DNA of 64,000 nucleotides from Stenotrophomonas aracearum (GCF_031834615.1 NZ_CP115543.1:1437001-1501000), one strand, 5' to 3'; shown: positions 16,374 to 25,648, counted from the first letter of the stretch. The notes: a model not told the origin generated them from the sequence alone. Numbers and translations: made by a program.

Positions 16374-17278
16374 CTGCCCCGAATCCGGAAAGCTGGACCA
16401 CCCTGGTCGACGTTGCGACCTTGTCGAACGCGCTCGGCCAGCCGGACACCCGCCTGCTCGACGCGCGCGCCACCGCCAGTGCCCCGCCGCGCCTGCTGGA
16501 TGTGCGCTTTTCCCTGGCCGACCCGCAGTCCGGGGCGCAGGCCTACGCGCAGGGGCACCTGCCCGGTGCCGTGCAGGCCGATCTCAACCGCGACCTGGCC
16601 GACATGGACCGGGTCGGACAAGGCCGCCACCCGCTGCCGGACAGCGAGGCCTTCGCCGCCACGCTGGGACGTTGGGGCATCGGTCCGGACACGCAGGTGG
16701 TGGTGTACGACGGCGGCGATGGCAGCATGGCCGCCGCGCGGGCATGGTGGCTGCTGCGGCTGATCGGGCATGCCCGGGTCGCGGTGCTCGATGGGGGCGT
16801 GGCCGCCTGGCAGGCGGCGGGCCTGCCGCTGAGCACCGACGTGCCCGAAATCGCGGCGCTGCCGCCGTATCCCGGGCGTTTCGACATGGCCCAGGTCGCC
16901 TCGGTGGACGAAGTCGCCGCCCGACTGAAGCATGCGCCGGGCTGGTTGCTGGACGCGCGCGCCGGCGAACGCTTCCGCGGCGAGGTGGAACCGCTGGACC
17001 CGGTCGCCGGGCACGTGCCCGGTGCGGTCAACCGTCCGTTCGGGTTGAACGTGCACGCAGGCCGGCTGCGCCCTGCCGCCGAGCTGCAGGCCGAACTGCG
17101 GCCGTTGATCGGCCGCCATGACCCCAGCGAGGTGGTGGTCATGTGCGGCTCGGGCGTGACCGCCTGCCACCTGCTGCTGGCGATGGAAGTGGCCGGGCTG
17201 CACGGCGCCCGCGTGTACGCGGACTCGTGGAGCGGGTGGGTAGGCGATTCGTCGCGGCCGGTGGCGACCGGCGGCTGA
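16370..17278 (+). CDS. sseA: Thiosulfate/3-mercaptopyruvate sulfurtransferase
   Basis: A 302-residue tandem rhodanese. The N-terminal domain is catalytically silent, and the C-terminal domain has the active-site loop MCGSGVTACHL with the persulfide cysteine (CGSGVT is the mercaptopyruvate-type loop). A short repeat near residues 28-47 (LLDARATASAPPRLLDVRF) is absent from typical members and looks like a small internal duplication. Coupled by ATGA to the NUDIX gene; its stop directly abuts the ampD stop on the other strand. Confidence 0.88.
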   Translation: MTAPNPESWTTLVDVATLSNALGQPDTRLLDARATASAPPRLLDVRFSLADPQSGAQAYAQGHLPGAVQADLNRDLADMDRVGQGRHPLPDSEAFAATLGRWGIGPDTQVVVYDGGDGSMAAARAWWLLRLIGHARVAVLDGGVAAWQAAGLPLSTDVPEIAALPPYPGRFDMAQVASVDEVAARLKHAPGWLLDARAGERFRGEVEPLDPVAGHVPGAVNRPFGLNVHAGRLRPAAELQAELRPLIGRHDPSEVVVMCGSGVTACHLLLAMEVAGLHGARVYADSWSGWVGDSSRPVATGG

Positions 17279-17848
17279 TCAGGGCGCCAGCGGCTCCAGC
17301 GCCACCGCCGCCAACACCCGCGGCCACGGAAACAGCGGGCCCGGGTCGCGTTTGCGCGCCACCTGGCGTTCGGGGTCGTCGCTGGCCGGTTCCAGGCGCG
17401 TGTCCAGGCTTTCGTGCCCGGCGATGTGGCGCAGGCCTGGCAGGGTGTGGCACAGGTGCTGCAGCAGGTCGATCAACGCGGCGATCTGCGCGTCCGGGTA
17501 GGCCTCGGACATTTCCTGGTGGCGCGAGTCCAGCCAGTGCGGATAGCGCCCGCTGTTGACCAGCTCGATGCCGATCGAACGCGGGTTGTAGCCGCTCACA
17601 TGATGGGCGACGCGCTCCACCGGCACGTACTGCACGATGCTGCCGTCGCGGTCGATGTAGTAATGCCCGCTGTTGCCGCTGCCACTGTCGTACAGCACCC
17701 GCTCGCCATAGCGGCGGGCCATCTCCAGGTCCGGCAGTTCGGTGCAGTGGATCACCACCAGGTCCACCTCTGCCGGCGCGCGCTCGCCCAGCTGCGCCAC
17801 GTAGGGCAGCGGCTGCGGGTCGATCCGGGGCGGGGCGCGTTCGGGCAT
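17279..17848 (-). CDS. ampD: N-acetylmuramoyl-L-alanine amidase, AmpD family
   Basis: A 189-residue amidase_2 protein without a signal peptide, so probably the cytosolic anhydro-muropeptide amidase that recycles cell wall and keeps AmpR-dependent beta-lactamase induction low. Zinc ligands are visible as IHCTEL (first His), IAGHE (second His) and KRDPGPLFPW (Asp). The substrate-loop SGHYYIDRDGSIVQYV is typical. Stenotrophomonas carries more than one AmpD, so which one acts in beta-lactamase control cannot be told from here. Confidence 0.83.
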   Translation of the reverse strand: MPERAPPRIDPQPLPYVAQLGERAPAEVDLVVIHCTELPDLEMARRYGERVLYDSGSGNSGHYYIDRDGSIVQYVPVERVAHHVSGYNPRSIGIELVNSGRYPHWLDSRHQEMSEAYPDAQIAALIDLLQHLCHTLPGLRHIAGHESLDTRLEPASDDPERQVARKRDPGPLFPWPRVLAAVALEPLAP

Positions 17849-17905
17849 GCGCCGATGCTAGCATTCAGGGATGAGCGCTTACATCGATTTCCGCCCGGTG
17901 GCTGC

Positions 17906-18433
17906 ATGAGCCGCGGCCACTGCATCCTGTCCCATGGCTTTGAAAGCGGCCCCGACGCCACCAAGGTCACCGCACTGGCCGACGTGGCCGAGCGCCTCGG
18001 CTGGACCCACGAACGCCCCGATTACACCGACCTGGACGCGATGCGCGAGGTCAGCAGCGTGGGCGACGTGCCGGCCCGCCTGCAGCGCCTGGTGGAACGC
18101 GCCCGCGCGGCCGCCGCGCAGGGGCCGGTGGTGCTGGCCGGTTCGTCGCTGGGGGCCTACATCTCGGCCATCGCCTCGTTGCAGGTGCCCACCCGCGGCC
18201 TGTTCCTGATGGTGCCACCGACCCGGATGGGGCCAATGCCGAGGCTGGACGCGGCGCCGGTGCCGACCAGCGTGGTCCACGCCTGGCAGGACGAGCTGAT
18301 CCCGGCCGCCGAGGTGATCGCCTGGGCCCAGGCGCGCTCGGCCCGGCTGCTGCTAGTCGAAGACGGGCACCGCCTCGAAAACCACGTCGAGGCCTCCGCG
18401 CGCGCGTTCGAAGAGCTGTTGAAAGGCGTGTAA
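17906..18433 (+). CDS. Small alpha/beta hydrolase (YqiA/UPF0227-like)
   Basis: A 175-residue alpha/beta hydrolase. It shows the oxyanion-type start CILSHGFESGPDATK, the nucleophile elbow GSSLGAY (Ser about residue 80), an Asp in HAWQDELIPA and a His in VEDGHRLENH, so the full Ser-Asp-His triad is present. Family members are predicted esterases; the substrate is unknown. It stands alone, divergent from ampD and 74 bp before rlmL. Confidence 0.8.
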   Translation: MSRGHCILSHGFESGPDATKVTALADVAERLGWTHERPDYTDLDAMREVSSVGDVPARLQRLVERARAAAAQGPVVLAGSSLGAYISAIASLQVPTRGLFLMVPPTRMGPMPRLDAAPVPTSVVHAWQDELIPAAEVIAWAQARSARLLLVEDGHRLENHVEASARAFEELLKGV

Positions 18434-18507
18434 ATCGGGGGGTGTGACGGTCCCCCGGCTGCGGTCACGTACAATGCCCGGTCCGCTGACCTGCCGAACC
18501 TGATTCC

Positions 18508-20652
18508 GTGAAATTCTTTGTTTCCTGCGCCAAGGGCCTGGAATACCTGCTCGCCGACGAACTGCTGGCGCTGGGCCTGCTCCGTGCCACCGCCACCATT
18601 TCCGGCGTCAACGCCGAAGGCGACCTGCCGCAGGCGCTGAAGGTGGTGCTGTGGTCGCGCCTGGCCAGCCGGGTGCTGTGGCCGCTGGCCGAGTTCGACT
18701 GCCCGGACGAGGGTTCGCTGTACCAGGGCGTGTCGTCGATGCCGTGGGCCGACCACATCAGCCCGGAGCTGACCCTGTCGGTGGACGCGCATGTGTCCGG
18801 TACCGAGATCACCCACGCGCGCTTTGCCGCGCAGCGGGTCAAGGACGGCGTGGTCGACAGCCTGCGTGCGCAGGGCCTGGAACGGCCGTCGGTGAACACC
18901 GAGTTCCCCGACGTGCGCATCAACCTCTCGCTGCGCAAGGGCCGTGCCTCGATCTCGATCGACCTTGGCGGCGGCCCGATGCACCGGCGCGGCTGGCGCA
19001 TGGCGCAGAACGAAGCGCCGCTGAAGGAAAACCTGGCGGCGGCGGTGCTGATGCGCGCCAACTGGCCGAAGATCCATGCCGAAGGCGGTGGCCTGCTCGA
19101 CCCGATGTGCGGCAGCGGCACGCTGCTGATCGAAGGCGCGCTGATGGCCGCCGACGTCGCCCCGGGCCTGCAGCGCCACGGCAGCATTCCGCCGAGCCGC
19201 TGGCTGGGCTTCGACCGTGACGCCTGGAACAGCCTGATGGCCGACGCGCGCAGCCGCGAAACCGCAGGTCGGGCCGCGCTCAAGCAGGTCATCCATGGCA
19301 GCGACATCGACCCGCATGCGATCCGCGCGGCCAAGGAAAACGCGGAAACCGCCGGCGTTGCCGAGGCGATCTGGTTCGGTGTGCGCGACGTGGCCGACGT
19401 GCAGGTGCCGCCGCAGGAAACCGGCTGCGTGGTCTGCAACCCGCCGTACGACGAGCGCCTGGCCGCCGACGCGGTGCTGTACCGCCGCCTTGGCGACGCG
19501 CTCAAGCGGGCGGTGCCGCAGTGGCGGGCCAGCCTGCTGTGCGGCAGCGCCGAACTGGCGTTTGCCACCGGCCTGCGCGCCAACAAGAAGTACCAGCTGT
19601 TCAACGGCGCGATCGAATGCGCACTGATCGTGTGCGATCCCATCGCAGTGCCGCAGCGCGAGAACGCGGGCCAGCCGCGCGAGCTCAGCGAAGGCGCGCA
19701 GATGGTGGCCAACCGCCTGCGCAAGAACATCCGCAAGTTCAAGACCTGGAAGGCGCGCGAGCAGGTCACCTGCTACCGCGTCTACGACGCCGACCTGCCC
19801 GAGTATGCGGCTGCCATCGACGTGTACCAGGAAGATGGCGGCGCCGGCCGCACCTTCCTGCACGTGCAGGAATACGCGGCACCGGCCACCATTCCCGACG
19901 TCGACGTGCGTCGCCGCCGCAATGAACTGCTGTCGGCCGCGCGCGAGGTGTTCCAGGTGCCGGCCGAGCAGGTCGCGCTGAAGTCGCGCGAACGCGGCAA
20001 GGGCGGCAGCAAGTACGGCCGCTTCGAACAGCGCGGCGAGTTCGTGCTGGTGCGCGAGAACGATGCGCTGCTGCGCGTGAACCTGTTCGACTACCTGGAT
20101 ACCGGCCTGTTCCTGGACCACCGTCCGCTGCGCTGGCACATGGCGCAGGAAGCGCAGGGCAAGCGGTTCCTCAATCTGTTCTGCTACACCGGCGTGGCCA
20201 GCGTGCAGGCGGCGGTGGCCGGCGCGGCCTCCACCACCAGCGTGGACCTGTCCGGGACCTACCTGCAGTGGTGTGCCGACAACCTGGCGCTGAACGGCAA
20301 GGGCGGCAGCCAGCACCAGCTGATCCAGGCCGACGCGCTGGCCTGGCTGGAGGCGGAGCGGCACCGCTTCGACGTGATCTTCTGCGACCCGCCGACCTTC
20401 TCCAACTCGGCCCGCGCCGAAGACTTCGACGTGCAGCGCGAACATGTGCGCCTGCTGCGTGCGGCCGTGGCGCGGTTGAGCCCGGAAGGCGTGCTGTACT
20501 TCTCGAACAACTTCCGCCGTTTCAAGCTGGACGAAGAAGCGATCAAGGAATTCGCCGAGTGCCGCGAGATTTCCGCCGACACCATCGGTGAGGATTTCGA
20601 GCGGAATCCGCGCATCCACCGCGCGTGGGAGCTCAGGCGCTACGGCGCCTGA
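18508..20652 (+). CDS. rlmL: 23S rRNA m2G2445/m7G2069 methyltransferase RlmKL
   Basis: A 714-residue bifunctional enzyme. It has an N-terminal THUMP domain (about 1-160), the RlmL methyltransferase ([15 protein letters not shown] and the NPPYDERL catalytic motif) and the C-terminal RlmK methyltransferase ([14 protein letters not shown] and CDPPTFSNS). It acts on 23S rRNA during large-subunit assembly. Length and domain order match the E. coli fusion. A TACAAT motif at 18470-18475 may be its -10 element, but no well-spaced -35 is evident. Confidence 0.96.
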   Translation: MKFFVSCAKGLEYLLADELLALGLLRATATISGVNAEGDLPQALKVVLWSRLASRVLWPLAEFDCPDEGSLYQGVSSMPWADHISPELTLSVDAHVSGTEITHARFAAQRVKDGVVDSLRAQGLERPSVNTEFPDVRINLSLRKGRASISIDLGGGPMHRRGWRMAQNEAPLKENLAAAVLMRANWPKIHAEGGGLLDPMCGSGTLLIEGALMAADVAPGLQRHGSIPPSRWLGFDRDAWNSLMADARSRETAGRAALKQVIHGSDIDPHAIRAAKENAETAGVAEAIWFGVRDVADVQVPPQETGCVVCNPPYDERLAADAVLYRRLGDALKRAVPQWRASLLCGSAELAFATGLRANKKYQLFNGAIECALIVCDPIAVPQRENAGQPRELSEGAQMVANRLRKNIRKFKTWKAREQVTCYRVYDADLPEYAAAIDVYQEDGGAGRTFLHVQEYAAPATIPDVDVRRRRNELLSAAREVFQVPAEQVALKSRERGKGGSKYGRFEQRGEFVLVRENDALLRVNLFDYLDTGLFLDHRPLRWHMAQEAQGKRFLNLFCYTGVASVQAAVAGAASTTSVDLSGTYLQWCADNLALNGKGGSQHQLIQADALAWLEAERHRFDVIFCDPPTFSNSARAEDFDVQREHVRLLRAAVARLSPEGVLYFSNNFRRFKLDEEAIKEFAECREISADTIGEDFERNPRIHRAWELRRYGA

Positions 20653-20676
20653 TGGATTGGCGGGGTCCGCGCGGTG

Positions 20677-21006
20677 TCACGCCACCGCGCTGATCACACC
20701 GACAACCGGCAACACCCACGCCAACGGCGCGATCCAGCGCGGTCGCCACGGGTACAGCCCAAAGGCGATCAGCACCCCGCTGATCGTCATCGCACCCAGC
20801 CACAGCACCGGCCCGGCGGCCCAGCCGTGGTCGGCGACACAGATGCCGAACGCCGTGGCCAGCAACGCCCAGCCCAGCCAGCGCCACAGCCGCATGCGCG
20901 CCGGTCCCGCATGCGCCTTGCCGTGCAGGTCCAGCTGGTGCTTTTCCATCGCCAGCGACAGCGCGGTGAAGGCGGAAAAACTCACGGTGATCGCCAGCAG
21001 CATCAT
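20677..21006 (-). CDS. DUF3325 small membrane protein of iron operon
   Basis: A 109-residue protein with three predicted membrane helices, family DUF3325. The ATG at 21006 overlaps the stop of the PepSY gene (ATGA). In many proteobacteria the trio DUF3649, PepSY-associated membrane protein and DUF3325 sits beside ferri-siderophore receptors and is iron-regulated. Its own biochemical role is not known. Its stop is 24 bp from the rlmL stop on the other strand. Confidence 0.85.
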   Translation of the reverse strand: MMLLAITVSFSAFTALSLAMEKHQLDLHGKAHAGPARMRLWRWLGWALLATAFGICVADHGWAAGPVLWLGAMTISGVLIAFGLYPWRPRWIAPLAWVLPVVGVISAVA

Positions 21007-22649
21007 GCGCTGGCCTCCGCCGTCTCCGCCGTCTGCGCCGAAGCAGCGGCAGCCGCCGCCATCTGGCGCTTCTTCTTTTCGGCCGCGCTCAGCGCCGGTT
21101 GCCAGCGCTGCATGCGCAGGCCGCAGTAGGCGAGCATTGCGCCGAAGGCCAGCATCACCAGGTCGAACCCGGCCAGCACCCAGTCGCCGTTGCGCAGGGT
21201 CACGCCAAGGTGCGCGTGGGTGGTGAAGGCATTGAGGAGCGGGATCAGCGCGAACAACGCGGCACCCAGGTACAGCTGCCAGGCCCACATCATGCGCTTG
21301 GGCCAGATGAAGGCGGCCAGCAGCGCCGCGCCCCACGCGTAGAAGAACACGCTGGCTTCGGCATCGGCGCGTTCGGCCAACTGCACCGGCAACAACCGGT
21401 TGCCCCAGAAGTAGGCGGCAAAGGCGATCGGCAGGCCGGCGACCGCGCCGATGTTGAGCGCATCCACCAGCCGCAGGCCGAAGCCGATGCGACCGCTCTT
21501 GGCATGCTTGGGACGTTCCTTGACCGCCCATAGCACCACACCGCTCGCCACCATCAGGCAGCCGACCAGGCCGGACAGGAAGAACAACGCGCGCAGGCCC
21601 CAGTCCGCGAAGCGGGCCAGGTGCAGGCCATACATCACTCCGCGCGTCTGGGTGGCGCCGCCTGGCACCGGGCTGTGTTCCACCAGTGCGCCGGTCACTG
21701 CGTTGTAGCGCAGCGATGGCGTGTCGATCGACAGGCGCTTGCCGTCGCGCTGGTAGATGTCGATCACCGCATTGGCCGCGCCCGGATGGAACACGGTGAA
21801 GCCACTCACCTGCGCGCCCTTCCACTCGGCCCGCGCGCTGTCCAGCAGCTGCTGGATCGGCAGCGAGGGGGTGCTGCCCGCGGCGGGCTCGGCAGGGTCG
21901 GCCAGGCGCGCGAACGCCTCGCTGAAGAAGGCGTCCTCATCCTTGGGATAGGCCACGCTCACGCCCTGCGGCAGGTACATGAACATCAGCGTGACGATGC
22001 CGGTGTAGGTGATCATCGCGTGGTAGGGCAGGGCCATCACCGCGCTGACGTTGTGGAAGTCCAGCCACGAACGAAGGCCTTTTTCAGGCCGGAAAGTGAA
22101 GAAGTCCTTGAAGATCTTCTTGTGGGTGATCACCCCGGTGATGATCGCCACCAGCATGAACATCGCGCAGAAGCCCACCAGGTAGCGCGCCCACAGCACC
22201 GGGATGTAGTGCAGGTCGAAATGCAGCCGATAGAAGAAGTCGCCGCCTCGCGTTTCGCGCGCCGCCACCTCCTCGCCACTGGCCGGGTCCACGGTTGCAT
22301 CGCCGAAGCGGCCGCCGCCGCGCCGGCGCTTCTCACCTTCCACCGGCGGCTTCACCATCGACTCGGGATTGCGCCAGAACATGCGCATGGCCGGGTTGCG
22401 CGGGTCGGGCAGGGTCACGTTCCAGCTCTCGGCCTGCGGCGCCTTGTGCTGCAGGAAGCTGATCGCGCGCTCGGCGGCGACCTCGCTGCTGACGCTGCTG
22501 CGCGGCAGCTCCGGGCGCATCCAGCGGCTGATTTCCTCGCGGTAGTAACTCGCGGTGCCGGCCATGAAGATCAGCAGCAGCAGCCAGCCGACCAGCAGGC
22601 CGGTCCAGGTATGCAGCCAGGCCATGGACTGCCGGAATCCGTTCTTCAT
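21003..22649 (-). CDS. PepSY-associated transmembrane protein (siderophore-iron reductase-like)
   Basis: A 548-residue inner-membrane protein with four main helices and PepSY domains. It begins with the family signature (MAWLHTWTGLLVGWLLLLIFMAG) and includes a long charged periplasmic loop, WLDFHNVSAVMALPYHAMITYTG with conserved helix histidines, and GLHLARFADWGLRALFFLSGL. Such proteins are thought to reduce or help release iron from siderophores at the periplasmic face. ATGA overlaps at both ends couple it to its neighbours. Confidence 0.88.
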   Translation of the reverse strand: MKNGFRQSMAWLHTWTGLLVGWLLLLIFMAGTASYYREEISRWMRPELPRSSVSSEVAAERAISFLQHKAPQAESWNVTLPDPRNPAMRMFWRNPESMVKPPVEGEKRRRGGGRFGDATVDPASGEEVAARETRGGDFFYRLHFDLHYIPVLWARYLVGFCAMFMLVAIITGVITHKKIFKDFFTFRPEKGLRSWLDFHNVSAVMALPYHAMITYTGIVTLMFMYLPQGVSVAYPKDEDAFFSEAFARLADPAEPAAGSTPSLPIQQLLDSARAEWKGAQVSGFTVFHPGAANAVIDIYQRDGKRLSIDTPSLRYNAVTGALVEHSPVPGGATQTRGVMYGLHLARFADWGLRALFFLSGLVGCLMVASGVVLWAVKERPKHAKSGRIGFGLRLVDALNIGAVAGLPIAFAAYFWGNRLLPVQLAERADAEASVFFYAWGAALLAAFIWPKRMMWAWQLYLGAALFALIPLLNAFTTHAHLGVTLRNGDWVLAGFDLVMLAFGAMLAYCGLRMQRWQPALSAAEKKKRQMAAAAAASAQTAETAEASA

Positions 22650-22981
22650 GCGCGCGCCCCCAGTGCGAGCGTGCCGAGCCAGAACAGCACGGCGGGCGCG
22701 GCGATCCCGATCCACGCGCGCAGTGCGGTGCGGGTGGCGAAGGCCCACAGTGCGGCGCAGGCGCACAGCACGATGGCCACCAACATGCCGGTCAGGACCG
22801 CCTGGGCGCGTGCGATCGGCAGGGCCACGGCAAAGAACATCGCGCAGGTCGCAGCCAGGGCGTAGCCACCGACAATGGCGGCGAGCGAGCGGGAAAGCAC
22901 GCCCAGCCAGGGGCGGGCGAAGAATCCACCGAAGCGGTTGAACCCGCTGGCAACTGGCGTGCTGTCCACGAACACCTGCAT
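22646..22981 (-). CDS. DUF3649 small membrane protein of iron operon
   Basis: About 111 residues with three membrane helices, family DUF3649 (a putative iron uptake protein). It is first of the three-gene coupled operon. ATG 22981 (MQVFVDS) is taken as start; an in-frame TTG at 22996 would add five residues, and neither has a clear ribosome site. The Fur-box-like site at 23093-23115 lies about 112 bp upstream, with a 10-bp inverted repeat (23002-23023) between. Confidence 0.8.
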   Translation of the reverse strand: MQVFVDSTPVASGFNRFGGFFARPWLGVLSRSLAAIVGGYALAATCAMFFAVALPIARAQAVLTGMLVAIVLCACAALWAFATRTALRAWIGIAAPAVLFWLGTLALGARA

Positions 22982-23001
22982 TGTCGAATCGAACAACGGA
23001 C

Positions 23002-23023
23002 GTCACCGGCCGGGGCCGGTGAC
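23002..23023. promoter_or_regulatory. Perfect 10-bp inverted repeat in the iron operon leader
   Basis: GTCACCGGCC-GG-GGCCGGTGAC lies between the Fur-box-like site and the DUF3649 start. It could be an RNA hairpin in the leader or an operator. No U-run follows it on either strand. Confidence 0.4.
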
Positions 23024-23092
23024 AGGAGAGGGTGGCCATCCGTGGCCAAGCCGCCGCACGGGGCGGGGGTATCCCTGGAGATCGTTTATTGC

Positions 23093-23115
23093 CTGAATGA
23101 TAGTCATTATCATTC
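23093..23115. promoter_or_regulatory. Fur box
   Basis: The 19-mer at 23093-23111 matches 15 of 19 bases of the Fur consensus GATAATGATAATCATTATC, and GAATGATA/TATCATTC forms a perfect 8-bp inverted repeat with a 5-bp centre (23095-23115). It lies in the divergent gap between the DUF3649 operon and the class V aminotransferase, so iron may control both. Confidence 0.75.
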
Positions 23116-23151
23116 ACTTCGACAAGGTCGATGGGCTGCAATACTCGACGC

Positions 23152-24387
23152 ATGAACAAGATTGAGCGCGATCCCTCGTTCCTCGATGCGTTGCCCGACC
23201 CCGCAGGGCGTGATCCGGCAGAACTGGCTGCAGACGACGCCTGGTGGGCGCAGGTAGCGGCGCAGTACAACCTCACCGATGACGTGGTGATGCTCGACAA
23301 CGGCTACTGGGGGTCGATGGCGCGCCCGGTGGTGCAGGCGTTCGAGCAGGCCACGGCCCTGGTGAACCGCGACAATGCCTGGTTCGGCCGGCGCGCGTTT
23401 CCGCCGCTGTTCGAACGGGCGCGTGTGCAGCTGGCCGAGGCGCTCGGTGTGGAGGCCGACGAGATCGCGCTGACCCGCGGCGCGACCGAGGCGATGCAGG
23501 TGCTGATCAGCGGCTATCGCAATCTGCAGCCCGGCGACACGGTGCTGTACGCCGACACCGACTACCCCAGCATGATCTCTGCGATGGAGTGGCTGCAGGC
23601 GCGGCGGGGCGTGACCGTGCAGCGCATTGCACTCCCGGAGCCGTTCGACCATGACAGTATCCTGGAGACCTACCGCAGAGCGCTGGATCAGAACCCGCGC
23701 ACACGGCTGGTGCTGCTGACCCAGGTCAGCCACCGCCACGGCCTGCTGCTGCCCGTCGCCGAGATCAGCGCGCTGGCACGCGCCGCCGGTGCAGGCGTGG
23801 TGCTGGATGCCGCGCATGGCATCGGCCAGGTCGACACGCCCTTGCGCGATCTCGATGTCGATTTCATCGGCATCAACCTGCACAAATGGATCGGTGCGCC
23901 GGTCGGAGCGGGAGCGGTCTACATCCGGCGCGGTCGCCTGGACGACATCGACCCGTACATGGGCGAGGCGGAGACCGGCCATATCGACTCTCGCGTGCAC
24001 ACTGGCACGGTCAATTTCGCGACCTTCCTGGCCCTGCCCGCAGCGCTGGCGCTGCACGAGCGGATTGGCGTGGCCAACAAGCGTGCGCGCCTGCTTCGCC
24101 TGCGCAACCAGTGGCTGGACGCCTTGCGCAACGACCCACGCATCCAACTACTCGCCTCACCCGACCCGCGCCTGTCCAGCGCCATCGCCGCCTTCCGTCT
24201 GCACGGGCAGTACGACATGGACGCGAACACCGCCACCGCGGAGCGGATGCTGCAGCAATCCGGCGTGTTCGTCGTAGCCCGCGAAGGCCTGGCCTCCGGT
24301 GCCTGCATCCGCGTCACCCCCGGCATTTTCAGCACGCCCGCGCAGATGCAGGCGCTGGTGGAGGCCATCAAGGGGATGGCGGGGTAG
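23152..24387 (+). CDS. Class V aminotransferase fold PLP enzyme
   Basis: A 411-residue PLP enzyme of the isopenicillin N epimerase/cysteine desulfurase-like branch. The cofactor-binding aspartate is in VVLDAAHGIGQVD, followed by the PLP lysine in GINLHKWIGAP. TRGATEAMQVL holds the phosphate-binding turn, and RVHTGTVNFAT is the usual loop before the C-terminal domain. The reaction is not determinable. Its start is only 36 bp beyond the Fur-box-like site, so an iron-linked role is possible. The ATG at 23152 fits the family N-terminus. Confidence 0.82.
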   Translation: MNKIERDPSFLDALPDPAGRDPAELAADDAWWAQVAAQYNLTDDVVMLDNGYWGSMARPVVQAFEQATALVNRDNAWFGRRAFPPLFERARVQLAEALGVEADEIALTRGATEAMQVLISGYRNLQPGDTVLYADTDYPSMISAMEWLQARRGVTVQRIALPEPFDHDSILETYRRALDQNPRTRLVLLTQVSHRHGLLLPVAEISALARAAGAGVVLDAAHGIGQVDTPLRDLDVDFIGINLHKWIGAPVGAGAVYIRRGRLDDIDPYMGEAETGHIDSRVHTGTVNFATFLALPAALALHERIGVANKRARLLRLRNQWLDALRNDPRIQLLASPDPRLSSAIAAFRLHGQYDMDANTATAERMLQQSGVFVVAREGLASGACIRVTPGIFSTPAQMQALVEAIKGMAG

Positions 24388-24407
24388 GGTAGTTCAGCTC
24401 CGGGGTG

Positions 24408-24695
24408 TTAAACCGGGGCAATGATCATGCGAACCCCAAGCGCGGCGAGCACCCGTTGCACGGTGTCAAAACGAGGGTGCGCACCGGGCTTCAACGCCTT
24501 GTAAAGACTTTCCCGACCGAGCCCCGACGCTTCGGCCACCTGGGTCATTCCCCGGGCGCGAGCCACTGCCTGCAATGCGTCCTGGAAGTGAACGGCATCG
24601 TCCGCTGCCAAGGCTTCGGTGAGATAGGTCGCTATCGCGGCATCGTCGACAAGATGATCGGCGGGGTCGAAAGCGACGAGGGCTGGCTTGCTCAT
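24408..24695 (-). CDS. higA: HigA-like addiction module antidote (HTH)
   Basis: A 95-residue antitoxin of the putative addiction-module antidote family. The first half has YLTEALAADDAVHFQDALQAVARARG, and the second is a Xre-type helix-turn-helix (TQVAEASGLGRESLYKALKP) ending in FDTVQRVLAALGVRMIIAPV. It follows the toxin gene by 40 bp, the toxin-first order of higBA-type pairs. It should bind the toxin and repress the shared promoter. Confidence 0.88.
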   Translation of the reverse strand: MSKPALVAFDPADHLVDDAAIATYLTEALAADDAVHFQDALQAVARARGMTQVAEASGLGRESLYKALKPGAHPRFDTVQRVLAALGVRMIIAPV

Positions 24696-24735
24696 GTTCG
24701 GGTCCTGGAGTGGCAGGAATGCAGTGCGGGCGGCA

Positions 24736-25038
24736 TCAGGAATCATGCAGATGGAGAGAGGCAAGCCTATGTGCGTGCTGGATGTCCGACGCCTGGCTGT
24801 CCTTGTCGCCCGCGCATAACAGGATGATGATCTCCCTGCCGCGCCGCGTGAAATACACGCGGTAGCCGGGGCCATGATGGATCCGCAGTTCGCTGAGACC
24901 GCAACCCAGCGATTTGACGTCGCCGGGCAGCCCATTGGCCATACGCTGGATGCGTTCGGCGATGAGTGCCCGGGCTCGCGTGTCGCGCAACCGGCGCATC
25001 CATTTGCCGAACTCTTCCGTTGCCTGCACCGATATCAT
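24736..25038 (-). CDS. higB: RelE/ParE-family toxin (HigB-like)
   Basis: A 100-residue toxin of the phage-derived Gp49-like/RelE superfamily. The core SLGCGLSELRIHHGPGYRVYFTRRG and IIILLCAGDKDSQ match the family, including the conserved R and Y of the fold. Such toxins are usually translation-dependent mRNA nucleases. It is full length, begins at ATG 25038 just downstream of an operator palindrome, and is the first gene of the pair. Confidence 0.88.
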   Translation of the reverse strand: MISVQATEEFGKWMRRLRDTRARALIAERIQRMANGLPGDVKSLGCGLSELRIHHGPGYRVYFTRRGREIIILLCAGDKDSQASDIQHAHRLASLHLHDS

Positions 25039-25045
25039 GCCGCAA

Positions 25046-25065
25046 CTGTATCCAAATAGATACAG
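25046..25065. promoter_or_regulatory. Operator palindrome of the toxin-antitoxin pair
   Basis: CTGTATC-CAAATA-GATACAG, a perfect 7-bp inverted repeat, 7 bp upstream of the toxin start. Its AT-rich centre and position fit an autoregulatory site for the antitoxin. Confidence 0.65.
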
Positions 25066-25102
25066 TGCGCAAGTCTAGTTGTCGGATTTGCCTTGTCGCC
25101 GA

Positions 25103-25504
25103 TCAGCGCGACGCGCAGGCCTTGGCGATCTCGCCGTTCATGCTTTCGGGAATGGGGCGGCCGAAGGCTTCGCCGAACTCGCGGCGGGACCGCAGTTCCT
25201 GACACTGCTCCGGATTGGCAGCGCCATCGATGACGGTGCCGCGTACCGGCGGTTGGTTGCGGCCGGCCTCGGCCTGCATGCGGCGGCGTGCGTCGTAGAG
25301 CTCGCGCTGGGCGCGATTGCGCTCTTCCCAGCTCAGATTGGGATCCCGGGTGATCGGCCGGGTCACGCCGGTGTCGTGCTCGGGGGCGCAGGGCACGGTC
25401 TGGTACACGGTCTGGCCGCCGACCGCGCACTTGTACACCCGCCCGGCGTGGGCATTGCAGGCCAGCGCACACAGCGCCAGCGTCACGATCATCCTTCGCA
25501 TCAT
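25103..25504 (-). CDS. DUF4124 periplasmic protein
   Basis: A 133-residue exported protein. It has a signal peptide (MRRMIVTLALCALACNAHA-G) and then the DUF4124 module (RVYKCAVGGQTVYQTVPC). The rest is a charged helical region and a C-terminal stretch with two further cysteines (EQCQELR and IAKACASR), suggesting disulphides. Function is unknown; DUF4124 often accompanies cell-wall enzymes, as in the transglycosylase at 55954. A run of ATG codons makes the exact start uncertain (25504, 25501 or 25492). Confidence 0.78.
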   Translation of the reverse strand: MMRRMIVTLALCALACNAHAGRVYKCAVGGQTVYQTVPCAPEHDTGVTRPITRDPNLSWEERNRAQRELYDARRRMQAEAGRNQPPVRGTVIDGAANPEQCQELRSRREFGEAFGRPIPESMNGEIAKACASR

Positions 25505-25611
25505 TCCCCCCGGACGGGCCACTCCAGCCCTGAATGCGCGGCAGAATACGCGAACCACGTCGCAAAAACACCCGGTCAAACTGTCAACCGACTCGCATCG
25601 ACCCCACCACG

Positions 25612-25637
25612 GTAGAGCCACGCCCTGCGTGGCTGCC
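25612..25637. repeat. SMAG-type REP monomer
   Basis: GTAG followed by AGCCACGCCCTGCGTGGCT, between the DUF445 stop and the DUF4124 gene. Confidence 0.75.
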
Positions 25638-25648
25638 CCGTCAGGCGC

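Noticed and set aside
18157..20619. Long minus-strand open frame (about 820 codons) opposite rlmL
   Set aside because: The rlmL domains on the plus strand are intact; the antisense frame is typical of high-GC DNA.
20669..20690. Hairpin GCGCGGTG/CACCGCGC between rlmL and DUF3325
   Set aside because: No T-run follows on either strand and part of it is coding, so it is not called a terminator.
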